Shown piece after piece: positions 40,632 to 49,636 of a stretch of 64,000 nt of DNA. The DNA is taken from NCBI GenBank assembly GCA_038326655.1, contig JBBQKG010000002.1, forward strand, positions 1 to 64,000, read 5' to 3'. Below the pieces are notes generated by a model. It was not told the DNA's origin and ran no database searches. It saw only the letters and a program-made list of their open reading frames with translations. How positions within the stretch are numbered: the first letter of the stretch is position 1; each line of letters starts with the position of its first letter. Origin of the DNA: JBBQKG01 sp038326655. GTDB lineage: Bacteria > Actinomycetota > Thermoleophilia > Solirubrobacterales > JBBDJG01. The translations under genes and the position numbers were made by a program.

Positions 40632-42602
40632 TCAGGCGGCCCCGGTCGCGGCCGGGGCCGAATCCCTGGCCGCGGCCTTGGATGCGATCAGCGGGTAGGC
40701 CGGCGTGGAGTCGATGATCACCCGGGAGGGCCGCTTCGCCAGCACGATCTCGAGCGTGCGGTTGAGCGTCTTGCCGGACGGCCGGCGCTGCGGCATCGGC
40801 ATCACGATCGCATCCGAGCGGGCCTCGATCGCCTCCCGCACGATCCGGTGGCCGGCCTCTCCGGGACGGACCTTCACGACCCGCCCGCGCACCCGCTGGC
40901 CGCGGCCGGCCCACTGCCTGGCGGTCTCGATCACGGCCGCCGCGGTCGCCTCCGCTTCGGGCAGCGGCGCATCCAGCTCGAGCGCCGGCGGAACCGTCAC
41001 GGTCGAGATGACGCGCACGTCGCCACGCTTGTGAGCGGCAAGCTTCAGCGCGGTCGCCATCGCGTTCTCGGAGTAGGTGCCTTCCTCGAACGCAACCAGC
41101 ACCGCCGCATACCGGACCGGCTCGGCGCCGACCGGGGTGGGCAGCCTCACGACGGTCGTCTCGGTCAGCGAGAGGTGCTTGCGGCGCCGGTAGACCACGT
41201 AGGTGATGAAGCCGAGCGCGAGCCAGATCGAGCCGACGATCAACGCGTCGGTGTAGAGCGCCATCACCGCGATCCAGGCCGCGAACGTGCCGAGTCCTCC
41301 GATCACGGCGAAGAGCGGTACGTCGAAGCCTGCGAAGCGCACGTTGAAGGGCGCCGTGTACCACTCGCCCTCGCCGCCTTCGACCTCCACGTCGCCGGGG
41401 ATCTTGCGCATCTGGTTGTGGGCGCCCCGCCAGCGCAGCACGATCAGCGACGCGTGGGCGATCGTGAACGAGAGCATCGCGCCGAACGCGTAGAGCGTCC
41501 CCAGGAACTCCTCCTTCCCCGGGATGATCACGAGGCAGGCGATCAACCCGAAGATCAGGATTCCGTTCGCCGGCGTGCGGAACCGGGGACTGATCTGCCG
41601 CACCCGGTCGGGCAGCTGCTGGTGCTGGCCCATCGAGTAGGTGAGCCGGCTCACGCCGATGATCCCGGCGTTTGCGGCGATCAACAGGATCGTCGCGGCG
41701 AGCACCCCGACGTAGTACTGCGCCGTGGTCTGGAAGACGCCGAGGTCCATGTTCTTCACAATCCCGAGGATCGGGTCGCCCGCGTACGTGTCGGCGAGCT
41801 GGGTGTGGTAGCCGGAGGCGTCGTGCACGACCGGAAGGGCCGACAGGGCGACGCTCGGAAGCCCCGAGTAGATCACCATCACCGCGATCACGACGAGCGT
41901 CATCGCGCGCGGGATCAGCTTGCGCGGCTGGCGCACCTCCTCGGACATGTTCGAGACCGTCTCGATCCCCGTGTAGGAGATCATCGCGACCGTGATCGAC
42001 AGTGCGAAGTTGCTCCAGGTGGGCGCCACGCCGAGGCTCACGTTGTGGATCAGCGTGTCGAAGTTGAGGACGAGGAAGACGCCCAGCAGGAGCAACAGCA
42101 GCTGGGTCGCGAAGTCGATCGCGGCGAGCACCAGGTTGAGGCGCGCCGACTCGCGCACGCCCACGATGTTCACCGTCGACAGGAGCGCGACGATCACGAT
42201 CCCGCCGATGATGTCGCCGGGGCTGTCGCGAAGCGGCGACCAGAAGACCGCGAGGTAGTGCGGCACGAAGAACGCGGAGATCGCGACCGTGATGATGTAG
42301 TTGAGCATCTGGCCCCACGCCGCGAAGAAGCTGACCGCCTCGTTGAAGGCTCGCCGCGCGAAGCTGGAGGAGCCGCCCGCCTCCGGGAAGTTTGTCGCGG
42401 CCTCCGCGTAGGTCATCGCGGTCATCACGAAAAGGACGCCCGCGATCAGGTAGACGACCGGCGTGAGTCCGAGCGCGAACGCCGCGACCAGGCCCAGCGC
42501 GTAATAGATCGACGACCCGACGTTGCCGTAGGCGGCGGAGAACAGCGCCCCCACGCCGAGCACACGTTCGAGCCCCAGACCCCTCGGTCGGTACCTCGCC
42601 AT
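40632..42602 (-). CDS. APC-family permease with UspA-like tail (KimA-like) 2
   Basis: A 656-residue paralogue of the following gene, with the same twelve-helix APC core (FSAAYGNVGSSIYYALGL) and a USP-like C-terminal domain (YAAVLVAFEEGTYSENAMATAL, SDAIVMPMPQRRPSG). It lies 66 bp upstream of its paralogue. Both carry TYxEA/TYxEG and ERGGS/EAGGSS motifs in the early helices, as APC members do. Two such carriers followed by two RCK proteins suggest a regulated K+ uptake unit. No c-di-AMP riboswitch was seen upstream. Function is inferred from layout and neighbours. Confidence 0.82.
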   Translation of the reverse strand: MARYRPRGLGLERVLGVGALFSAAYGNVGSSIYYALGLVAAFALGLTPVVYLIAGVLFVMTAMTYAEAATNFPEAGGSSSFARRAFNEAVSFFAAWGQMLNYIITVAISAFFVPHYLAVFWSPLRDSPGDIIGGIVIVALLSTVNIVGVRESARLNLVLAAIDFATQLLLLLLGVFLVLNFDTLIHNVSLGVAPTWSNFALSITVAMISYTGIETVSNMSEEVRQPRKLIPRAMTLVVIAVMVIYSGLPSVALSALPVVHDASGYHTQLADTYAGDPILGIVKNMDLGVFQTTAQYYVGVLAATILLIAANAGIIGVSRLTYSMGQHQQLPDRVRQISPRFRTPANGILIFGLIACLVIIPGKEEFLGTLYAFGAMLSFTIAHASLIVLRWRGAHNQMRKIPGDVEVEGGEGEWYTAPFNVRFAGFDVPLFAVIGGLGTFAAWIAVMALYTDALIVGSIWLALGFITYVVYRRRKHLSLTETTVVRLPTPVGAEPVRYAAVLVAFEEGTYSENAMATALKLAAHKRGDVRVISTVTVPPALELDAPLPEAEATAAAVIETARQWAGRGQRVRGRVVKVRPGEAGHRIVREAIEARSDAIVMPMPQRRPSGKTLNRTLEIVLAKRPSRVIIDSTPAYPLIASKAAARDSAPAATGAA

Positions 42603-42643
42603 GACGCAGGATCGTAGCCCGCGGCGGGGCGGTTACGAGGTGC

Positions 42644-43702
42644 CTAGAACCCGCGCTTGGCGAGCCAGCCGCCGAGCTTCCTGCGGAACGTGGCCGCGGG
42701 CTTCTCCAGCGGCAGCCCGTGCCCGGCGTTGTTGATCGTGATCGACCGCTTGTCCTTGGCCCGGAAACGCTCCGCCTGGGCGTCGCACCCGAACGGCGCG
42801 TACAGGACGTCGTTTGCGCCGCAGATCACGAGCGCCGGCACATTGATCTTGCGGGCGCCGGCGGCCTGCTGGTTGATCGCGTCGGTCAGCGAGAGGTTGT
42901 TTCCGCACGGGTCCGGCGGATGGAGCGGCGTGGCCTGGTCTCGCACCGCCTTGACCGCGCTGTGGAAGAAGGTCTGCTGGAACTCGGCGCCGGTCTGCCC
43001 GAAGTACCCATATCCGGGGCCCGGGTTGCCGCCCGCCTGGCAGGAGTTCCGCTGATTGCCGAAGGCGATGTTGGCTGCAGCCAGATTGGAGAACGAGAAG
43101 GCGACCACGACCAGCGCGTTCACGTCCTTGTACGAGTAGGCCTCGAGAATCGAGATCTCGCCGGCGGCGGAGTGGCCGGCGAGGGCCACGCGCTTGTACT
43201 TGACCGCCTTGCCGCTCGCGACCGTGTAAGACCCGTGCTTGAGCGCCTGAACGATCTGGTGGGCGACGTCGGCCTGTGACCCGATGCAGTTCTGGTTGCC
43301 GTCGGGACGGCCGCTGGCTCCGTATCCGAGGCGGTCAACCGTAACCGAGACGTGGCCGGCCTTCGCCTGCTGGAGCGCGTAGTTGTAGCTCGGGATACCG
43401 AAGTACCACAACCACTCGCCGACGCCGAGGCCGTGCAGGTAGAGCGTCGCGCTCTTCGGTCGCTTCTTCTTCTTCTTCTTTGCAGCCGAGGCAAGCGCCG
43501 AAACCGGTCCCGTGATGTGCCCCTTCACCTCATAGGTGCCGCCGTCACTCGGGCAGACGAACTGGGACGTGTCCGTGTTCTTGACCGTGAACGTGGCCGC
43601 GACCGAGGCAGTCTTGACCTTCTTCGCCTGCTTTGCGTCCGCCACGCCCGGCAATGCCACCGCCAGCAGCACGAGCGCGATCGGGGCCAGGGCACGCTTC
43701 AC
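42644..43702 (-). CDS. Secreted alpha/beta hydrolase
   Basis: A 352-residue protein. GTG 43702 begins a signal peptide (LAPIALVLLAVALPGVADA). The hydrolase core has oxyanion motif LYLHGLGVGEW, nucleophile elbow LAGHSAAGE, acid in CGANDVLYAP and His in NAGHGLPLE. A poly-lysine stretch (AAKKKKKKRPK) coded by AAG repeats lies before the core, a possible slippage-prone microsatellite. Several Cys residues suggest disulfides outside the cell. The substrate is unknown; lipase or esterase activity is likely. It is on the same strand as the permeases but probably a separate unit. Confidence 0.82.
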   Translation of the reverse strand: MKRALAPIALVLLAVALPGVADAKQAKKVKTASVAATFTVKNTDTSQFVCPSDGGTYEVKGHITGPVSALASAAKKKKKKRPKSATLYLHGLGVGEWLWYFGIPSYNYALQQAKAGHVSVTVDRLGYGASGRPDGNQNCIGSQADVAHQIVQALKHGSYTVASGKAVKYKRVALAGHSAAGEISILEAYSYKDVNALVVVAFSFSNLAAANIAFGNQRNSCQAGGNPGPGYGYFGQTGAEFQQTFFHSAVKAVRDQATPLHPPDPCGNNLSLTDAINQQAAGARKINVPALVICGANDVLYAPFGCDAQAERFRAKDKRSITINNAGHGLPLEKPAATFRRKLGGWLAKRGF

Positions 43703-43740
43703 AGCGTGCACTCTAGCCGGGCAGACTGGTCGCTGCAGCG

Positions 43741-45801
43741 CTAGGTGATGAACGGGACGATCAGGAGCGCGACGATGTTCGCGACCTTGATCATCGGGTT
43801 GATCGCCGGGCCGGCGGTGTCCTTGTAGGGATCGCCCACGGTGTCGCCGGTGACCGCGGCCGCATGGGCCTCGGATCCCTTGCCGCCGAAGGCGCCGTCC
43901 TCGATCAGCTTCTTCGCGTTGTCCCACGCGCCTCCGCCGGAGGTCATCGACACCGCGACGAAGAGGCCGGTCACGATCACTCCGATCAGGAGCCCGCCCA
44001 GCGCCTGGTAGGACAGCAGGCCCACGACCACCGGGATCACGATCGGGATCAGCGCCGGGACGATCATCTCGCGCTGCGCGCGGGCCGTCACGATCGCCAC
44101 ACAGGTCCCGTAGTCGGGCTTGTCGGTGCCCTCCATGATGCCCGGCTTCTCGCGGAACTGGCGGCGCACCTCCTCGACCACCTGGGCGCCCGCGCGGCCC
44201 ACCGCCTCGATCGCCAGCGAGGCGAAGAGGTAGACCATCATGCCGCCGATCAAGAGGCCGATCAGGATCTCCGGGTTCTGAAGCTCGAAGGACTTGATCA
44301 CCTTGCCCGGACCGATCTCGTCGATCAACTCCTGGCGCCAGCTCACGAACAGCACGATCGCCGCGAGCGCTGCCGAGCTGATCGCGTAGCCCTTCGTGAC
44401 CGCCTTTGTGGTGTTGCCGACCGCGTCGAGCGGATCGGTCACGGCGCGGACGTCCTCGGGCAGCTCCGCCATCTCCGCGATGCCGCCCGCGTTGTCGGTG
44501 ATCGGCCCGAAGGCGTCGAGCGCCACGATCAAACCGGTCATCGAGAGCTGCGCCATCACCGCGACGCCGATCCCGTAGACGCCGGCGAGCTCGTTCGCGC
44601 CGAGGATCCCGAGCGCGATCAGGAGCGCCGGCGCGGCCGTCGCCTGCATGCCCTGGGCCAGCCCCTGGATGATGTTCGTGGCGTGGCCGGTGACGGAGGC
44701 CTGCGAGATCGTCTTCACCGGGCGGAAGCGGGTGGACGTGTAGAAGTCGGTGATCACGAAGATCAGCGCGGTCACGCCGAGCCCGATCAGCGTGCACAGC
44801 CACAGCTTCGTGGCGGTGGGCGCCTCCACGTTCACGTTCTTCGTGGTGAGGTTGTTCATCATCCAATGAGTCACGGGCAGGAACGCCGCCGCGGCGATCA
44901 CGGCGCTCAGGACCACGCCCTGGTACAGAGCACGCTCGACGTTCCCCGATCGCGACCGCACGGCGAATGCGCCGATCAGCGAGGCGATGATCGACACGCC
45001 GCCGAGCACGAGCGGGTAGATCGCGATGTCGCGCTGCTCGTTGAACGTCAGCGAGCCGAGCAGCATCACCGCGACCGCCGTGACGGCGTAGGTCTCGAAG
45101 AGGTCGGCGGCCATGCCGGCGCAGTCGCCGACGTTGTCGCCGACGTTGTCGGCGATCACCGCCGGGTTGCGTGGATCGTCCTCGGGGATGCCGGCCTCGA
45201 TCTTGCCCACGAGGTCCGCCCCGACGTCGGCGGCCTTCGTGAAGATGCCGCCCCCGAGTCGCGCGAAGACCGAGATGAGGCTGCCTCCGAAGCCGAGCCC
45301 GATCAGCGCGTCGATCGCGTCCTTGTCGGTCTTGTCGGCCAGGATCAGGACCCCGTAGTAGCCGGCCACGCCGATCAGCGCGAGGCCGACGACCAGCATG
45401 CCCGTCACGGAACCGCCCTTGAAGGCCACGTTCAGCGCCCTCGGGACGCCGCCGCGCGCCGCCTCCGCCACGCGCGTGTTCGCGCGCACGGAGACGTTCA
45501 TGCCGATGTAGCCCGCGAGTGCCGAGAAGGTGCCGCCGATCACGAAGCCGATCGCCGTCTGGATGTCGAGCGCGATCGCGAGCACGACCGCCAGCACGAC
45601 GGCGACGATCCCGATGATCGTGTACTGCGTGTTGAGGTAGGCCGCCGCACCCTCCTGAATCGCTGCGGAGATCTCCTGCATCCGCTCGTTGCCGGGGGAT
45701 TGGCGGAGCAGCCAGCGTGTCGTCAGGGCGCCGTAGACCACGGCCGCGCCGGCACAGGCGAGCGCAACCACGACGCCGTAGTCGTGCAAGAAGTCAGTCA
45801 A
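43741..45801 (-). CDS. hppA: Membrane-bound proton-pumping pyrophosphatase, K+-independent type
   Basis: A 686-residue membrane pyrophosphatase with about sixteen helices. It couples PPi hydrolysis to H+ export or import. Active-site motifs GGGIFTKAADVGADLVGKIE, DDPRNPAVIADNVGDNVGDCAGMAADLFE and the C-terminal GGAWDNAKK are intact. The ion-type marker reads GNTTKA, with Lys where K+-dependent enzymes have Ala, so it is the K+-independent form. TTG 45801 is the start, eleven bases after GGAGG. It lies upstream of the hydrolase and K+ block on the same strand. It could also supply the proton gradient that KimA-like carriers need. Confidence 0.95.
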   Translation of the reverse strand: MTDFLHDYGVVVALACAGAAVVYGALTTRWLLRQSPGNERMQEISAAIQEGAAAYLNTQYTIIGIVAVVLAVVLAIALDIQTAIGFVIGGTFSALAGYIGMNVSVRANTRVAEAARGGVPRALNVAFKGGSVTGMLVVGLALIGVAGYYGVLILADKTDKDAIDALIGLGFGGSLISVFARLGGGIFTKAADVGADLVGKIEAGIPEDDPRNPAVIADNVGDNVGDCAGMAADLFETYAVTAVAVMLLGSLTFNEQRDIAIYPLVLGGVSIIASLIGAFAVRSRSGNVERALYQGVVLSAVIAAAAFLPVTHWMMNNLTTKNVNVEAPTATKLWLCTLIGLGVTALIFVITDFYTSTRFRPVKTISQASVTGHATNIIQGLAQGMQATAAPALLIALGILGANELAGVYGIGVAVMAQLSMTGLIVALDAFGPITDNAGGIAEMAELPEDVRAVTDPLDAVGNTTKAVTKGYAISSAALAAIVLFVSWRQELIDEIGPGKVIKSFELQNPEILIGLLIGGMMVYLFASLAIEAVGRAGAQVVEEVRRQFREKPGIMEGTDKPDYGTCVAIVTARAQREMIVPALIPIVIPVVVGLLSYQALGGLLIGVIVTGLFVAVSMTSGGGAWDNAKKLIEDGAFGGKGSEAHAAAVTGDTVGDPYKDTAGPAINPMIKVANIVALLIVPFIT

Positions 45802-45940
45802 TTGGAAACAATCCTCCGTTTAGTTCGGTCGTGCCAGGCCGCACGGAACCGCATGCCGCGTGGGCAGGTTCCCGGAGCCAGGGCGCGCGCAGTGTATCGG
45901 TCCGCTCCCCCGTAAGACCGCCCGCGAAGGGCGCTGGGTG

Positions 45941-46372
45941 CTAGGTGTCGCTGCCCGGCGGGACCCAGAGGCCGCCGGGGTCGCCGGTCCGCGGACCGGG
46001 GCCGGAGGCGGGAGGCGCCTGCTGGCCGCCCGGCGTTCCCTCGCCGGGCGGCGGCGCGCCGCCGCCGCCGACCTCGCGCGCATAGACCATCTGGAGCTGG
46101 GAAAGGGCTTCCCTGATCGGTGCAACCTGCTGAGGCTCCTCCTCCTCGAGCAGCGGCAGCAGCGCCCGCACGGCCTCGATCGCCACGCGGACCTGATCGA
46201 GGTCGCGCATTTCGCGCGTCTCCTCCGACAGGCCGAGCCGCTGGCCGGCGAGGTTCACGAGGCTCACCACGGTCTGCAACAGGACGTCCCTGACGGTGAT
46301 CCGCATCAGCTCCTCCTCGAGCTGGGCGCGCAGCTCCTCCTCGCTCGGCTGATGTGGCTCTTCGTGACTCAC
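45941..46372 (-). CDS. DUF1844-like protein
   Basis: A 143-residue protein. The first 100 residues are helical with the pattern of DUF1844 (ITVRDVLLQTVVSLVNLAGQRLG, VRVAIEAVRALLPLL), and the last 40 are a Gly/Pro-rich disordered tail. GTG 46372 overlaps the end of the GCS2-type ligase by 4 bp. No function is known for the family. Its coupling to the ligase is seen directly, but a shared pathway is not established. Confidence 0.68.
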   Translation of the reverse strand: MSHEEPHQPSEEELRAQLEEELMRITVRDVLLQTVVSLVNLAGQRLGLSEETREMRDLDQVRVAIEAVRALLPLLEEEEPQQVAPIREALSQLQMVYAREVGGGGAPPPGEGTPGGQQAPPASGPGPRTGDPGGLWVPPGSDT

Positions 46373-47565
46373 GCGACCCCGTCCCCTCCGCATGCTCCGA
46401 CACCCGCGGGCGTCTCGGCATAGCTCGCACAGGTTTCGGCAACCGACTCGGCGTAGATCTGGCGCGGCTCCTCGCCGGCCTCGTGCCGCCGCGATTGACG
46501 CTGGGCGCCGTTTCCGGAATCGAGCATGCGCTCGACCCCCTCGAGGTGCGGGTCGAGCCGGAGCTGCGCGCGGGCCGGCTCGGTCCAGTCGAGCAGCCGC
46601 TCGACTGCTGCCCGGGCGGGGATCTCCTCGATCCTGTCGAAGTCGATCAACTGCCCGTCGAGGCCGTAGCGGGTCGCGCGCCAGAAGTTCTCCTCGATGA
46701 GCCTTGCCGGGATCGGCTCGACCCGGTGGCCGGCGTCGAAGTCGAGCGCGGCCTGCGCGATGCACGCGGCGGCCAGCGCCAGCATGCCGGTCGACTCGTC
46801 CGCGCGCGCCTGGCAGTCCATGATGCGCAGCTCGACCGTGCCGAACGACAGGTGCGGCCTCACGCTCCACCAGATCTGGGTGTGCTCGATGATCGAGCGC
46901 ACCCGGAACAGGAAGTCGACGTAGTCGAGATAGGCGTCCCAGCTGCCAAAGTGGTCGGGGACGCCGCAGCGCGGGAACATGCGCGTGAAGATCTCGGTCC
47001 GCGCCGAGTGCAGCCCGCTGAAGACGCCCTCGACGAACGCGGAGTTCGCGGAGGCCGCCAGCAGCGTCGGCAGCACCGGCCGCAGCGCGTCACAGGTCGC
47101 GACGGCGCGCTCGGGGCCCCGGATGCCCACATGCACATGTGCGCTGAAGGTGTTGTTGCGCCAGGCCACGTACTTCAGGTTCTCCTCGACGAGCCGGTAG
47201 TGCGGGGTGTCGATGATCCGCTGGTCCTGCCAGCGGCTCCAGGGATGCACGCCGGTGGCGCCGAGCGCCGCTCCCTGGTCCGCCGCGACGACGAACAGGC
47301 GGCGCCGGCGCTCTCGCTGGCGGTCGACCGCGTCGGCGAAGTCCTCGCCCCGGCCGGAGCGGATCTCGATCTCCGACGAGATCAGCTCTCCGGCGATCGA
47401 CCCGGCCAGCACGTCGTCGGCCAGCGCCGCCTCGTTCAGGTCCTCGAAGCGGTTTGCGAGCGAGAGCGTCTCGGGGTCGAGGATCCCGAACTCCTCCTCC
47501 AGGCCGACCGTGAAGTCGGTCGAGGCCTCAAATATCTCGCGTGCGTCGGAGCGGTCGAAACCCAA
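46369..47565 (-). CDS. Carboxylate-amine ligase, glutamate-cysteine ligase type 2 family (YbdK-like)
   Basis: A 398-residue GCS2-type ATP-grasp-like ligase. Motifs are TVGLEEEFGILDP near the start, SSEIEIRSG, FSAHVHVGI and TVELRIMDCQ, the family's Mg-ATP and substrate residues. In actinobacteria such enzymes make gamma-glutamylcysteine (EgtA) or related amides; members of the YbdK branch have weak ligase activity only. The final 45 residues are variable. It overlaps the DUF1844-like gene and is preceded by a hairpin separating it from rex. Which acceptor it uses cannot be read. Confidence 0.86.
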   Translation of the reverse strand: MGFDRSDAREIFEASTDFTVGLEEEFGILDPETLSLANRFEDLNEAALADDVLAGSIAGELISSEIEIRSGRGEDFADAVDRQRERRRRLFVVAADQGAALGATGVHPWSRWQDQRIIDTPHYRLVEENLKYVAWRNNTFSAHVHVGIRGPERAVATCDALRPVLPTLLAASANSAFVEGVFSGLHSARTEIFTRMFPRCGVPDHFGSWDAYLDYVDFLFRVRSIIEHTQIWWSVRPHLSFGTVELRIMDCQARADESTGMLALAAACIAQAALDFDAGHRVEPIPARLIEENFWRATRYGLDGQLIDFDRIEEIPARAAVERLLDWTEPARAQLRLDPHLEGVERMLDSGNGAQRQSRRHEAGEEPRQIYAESVAETCASYAETPAGVGACGGDGVA

Positions 47566-47588
47566 GGTCCGAGGAACCCTAAGCTAAC

Positions 47589-47614
47589 CCGATTTTCTGC
47601 TCGCAGAAAATCGG
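47589..47614. terminator. Hairpin between rex and the GCS2-type gene
   Basis: CCGATTTTCTG-CTCG-CAGAAAATCGG is a perfect 11-bp stem with a 4-nt loop, nine bases past the rex stop codon in the direction of transcription and 24 bases before the next start. There is no long T tract after it, so it is a candidate terminator or mRNA-processing hairpin rather than a classic intrinsic terminator. Confidence 0.5.
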
Positions 47615-47622
47615 AAAGTTGT

Positions 47623-48300
47623 TCATGTCAGGTAGAAATAAAGCGCATACAACAGGTCCACGGCCGGGCTTGATGTGTGCACCGTCACGTCCGGTGGCAC
47701 CTGGAGCAAGGCGTCGGAGTAGTTGAAGATGATCCGCACGCCAGCCTCGACCAGCCCGTCGGTGAGGCGCTGGGCGGCGGCGGCGGGAACCGCCAGCACG
47801 CCCACGACGATGTCCTCCTCGTCGACGACGTCGCTCATCGTGTCGTAGGCCCGTACCTCGAGGCTCCCGACGCGCTTGCCGATGCGCTTCGGGTCCACGT
47901 CGAAGATCGCCACCACCCGGAACCCGTGGTCGGCGAAGATGTCGGAGCTGGCGATCGCCTGGCCGAGGTTGCCGGCGCCGAACAGGGCGATGTTGTGCTG
48001 GCCCGACGTCCGGAGGATCTTCCGGATCTGCGAGACGAGCGAGTCGACGTTGTAGCCGACGCCACGCTTGCCGAACTTGCCGAACCCAGAGAGGTCACGC
48101 CGGATCTGGGTCGAGTTGATGTGCGTGTAATCCGAGAGCTCCTGCGAGGAGATCGTGTCCTTGCCCATCTTCCGGGCTTGCGTGAGCACCTGGAGGTAGC
48201 GGGAAAGGCGCGCGGCAACCCCGAGCGACAGCCGGTCGCCCAGCGGCTTGGCCTCGAGCTCGCCGTCGGCGGGCGCGAAGATCTCGTCACGAAGGCTCAC
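47623..48300 (-). CDS. rex: Redox-sensing transcriptional repressor Rex
   Basis: A 225-residue Rex. The N-terminal winged helix (LSRYLQVLTQARKMGKDTISSQELSDYTHINSTQIRRDLSGFG) and the NAD-binding Rossmann domain (NIALFGAGNLGQAIA, VVAIFDVDPKRIG, VLAVPAAAAQ) are complete. NADH releases Rex from DNA, so respiration and fermentation genes respond to the NADH/NAD+ ratio. GTG 48300 overlaps the glutaredoxin-like gene by 4 bp. No Rex box (TTGTGA-N6-TCACAA) was recognised near it in this window. Confidence 0.95.
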   Translation of the reverse strand: MSLRDEIFAPADGELEAKPLGDRLSLGVAARLSRYLQVLTQARKMGKDTISSQELSDYTHINSTQIRRDLSGFGKFGKRGVGYNVDSLVSQIRKILRTSGQHNIALFGAGNLGQAIASSDIFADHGFRVVAIFDVDPKRIGKRVGSLEVRAYDTMSDVVDEEDIVVGVLAVPAAAAQRLTDGLVEAGVRIIFNYSDALLQVPPDVTVHTSSPAVDLLYALYFYLT

Positions 48301-48560
48301 GAGAGGCTCACCCGGGCGGGCTCCCCGGCCGCGAGCCGCTGCTCGAGCGCCTGCTCGTCGACCACGAAGTCGAACAGCTCCTCGCCGTCGAGCGCGACCA
48401 CCGGCACGCGCTCACGGTACCGGCGCTCGAGACCCGGTTCGGTCGCGATGTCGACCTCCTCGAGCTCGAAGGAGCTACGGGCGCGAACACGCTCGAGCGC
48501 CGCGCGCGCCTCGTCGCAAAGTGGACAGTCGTCCTTGCTGTAGAGAGTGACCTTGGCCAT
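48297..48560 (-). CDS. Glutaredoxin-like (DUF836) protein
   Basis: An 87-residue thioredoxin-fold protein. The active site is CPLC in LYSKDDCPLCDEARAAL, and the cis-proline segment is RVPVVALDGEELF. It belongs to the glutaredoxin-like DUF836 group. Its stop overlaps the rex start by 4 bp, so the redox sensor and the thiol protein are co-translated. It lies 59 bp after tsaD, at the end of the long minus-strand run. Confidence 0.85.
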   Translation of the reverse strand: MAKVTLYSKDDCPLCDEARAALERVRARSSFELEEVDIATEPGLERRYRERVPVVALDGEELFDFVVDEQALEQRLAAGEPARVSLS

Positions 48561-48619
48561 CTGGTCCAGTGTGTGCGCCGCTGAGCGCGCCCCCGATTGA
48601 GACTACAGCCTCGCGATCG

Positions 48620-49636
48620 TCAGGCCGCAGCCCGGGCGAACGCGTCGAAGCCGAGGAACTCAGGATAGGGAACCGGGTCGAGGAACCGGGCCGCGGAGGC
48701 GATCATCGCGGCGTTGTCCGTGCAGAGGTCCGGGGGCGGGATCTTCAGCTCCAGGCGCCGAACTTCGCAGAGCGCCTCGACCCGGGCCCGCAGCTCGGAG
48801 TTGGCCGCGACGCCGCCCCCGATTGCCAGCCGGCGGGCGTCCGTCCGGTCGATCGCCTGCTCGAGCTTCAGCAGGAGCGACTCCACGACCGCCCGCTGGA
48901 AGGACGCCGCGAGGTCGGGCCGGCGCCTCAGCGTCTCCTCGGGGCCGAGGTCGCGGACCACGTACACGAGCGCGGTCTTGAGCCCGCTGAAGCTGAAGTC
49001 GAGCGACTTCGCGCTCCTCATGCCGACCGGGAAGCGAAATGCCGCTGGATCGCCCTCGCGCGCGAGCCGGTCGATCTCGGCGCCGCCCGGATAGCCGAGG
49101 CCCATCAGCCGCGCCGCCTTGTCGAGCGCCTCCCCGGCCGCGTCGTCGCGGGTCGCGCCCAGCAGCCGGTAGCCCGCGTGGTCGTCGACCGCCGCAAGCA
49201 GGGTGTGCCCACCGCTGGCGAGGAGGCACAGGAAGGGCGGATCGAAGGGATCCGGCGCGAGGAAGTTGGCCGCCACGTGCCCGTGGAGGTGCTCGACCGG
49301 GACGAACGGCAGATGCTTCGCGGCGGCAAGCCCCTTCGCCGTCGACAGGCCGATCAGCAGCGCGCCGATCAGCCCCGGGCCGCTGGTGACGGCGATCGCG
49401 CCCATCTCGCGGAGCGCTTGCCCGGACTCGGCCAGCGCGTCCTCGACCACCGTGTTCACCAGTTCCAGGTGATGGCGGCTGGCGACTTCCGGCACGACGC
49501 CGCCGTAGCGCTCGTGGAACCGCGCCTGGGACGAGATCACGTTGCTCAGGATCTCTCCCTCCGCGCTGACGACCGCGGCGCACGTGTCGTCGCAGGAGGT
49601 CTCGATCGCGAGAATCAGGCCTCTCGGGTCCTCCAC
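48620..49636 (-). CDS. tsaD: tRNA N6-adenosine threonylcarbamoyltransferase TsaD
   Basis: A 338-residue ASKHA-fold enzyme that transfers threonylcarbamoyl to A37 of ANN-decoding tRNAs. The start is LILAIETSCDDTC; the metal motif is HLHGH (EHLHGHVAANFL); later motifs include LLASGGHTLL, DKAARLMGLGYPGG, FSFSGLKTAL and GGGVAANSELR. GTG 49636 overlaps rimI by 22 bp and is the only good start near the conserved N-terminus. Partners TsaB and TsaE are encoded just upstream in the same run, so the complex is nearly complete here; TsaC is not in the window. Confidence 0.96.
   Translation of the reverse strand: MEDPRGLILAIETSCDDTCAAVVSAEGEILSNVISSQARFHERYGGVVPEVASRHHLELVNTVVEDALAESGQALREMGAIAVTSGPGLIGALLIGLSTAKGLAAAKHLPFVPVEHLHGHVAANFLAPDPFDPPFLCLLASGGHTLLAAVDDHAGYRLLGATRDDAAGEALDKAARLMGLGYPGGAEIDRLAREGDPAAFRFPVGMRSAKSLDFSFSGLKTALVYVVRDLGPEETLRRRPDLAASFQRAVVESLLLKLEQAIDRTDARRLAIGGGVAANSELRARVEALCEVRRLELKIPPPDLCTDNAAMIASAARFLDPVPYPEFLGFDAFARAAA

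Noticed and set aside
47566..48300. Rex-box operator near rex
   Set aside because: The hairpin at 47589-47614 does not match TTGTGA-N6-TCACAA, and no other match was seen by eye.
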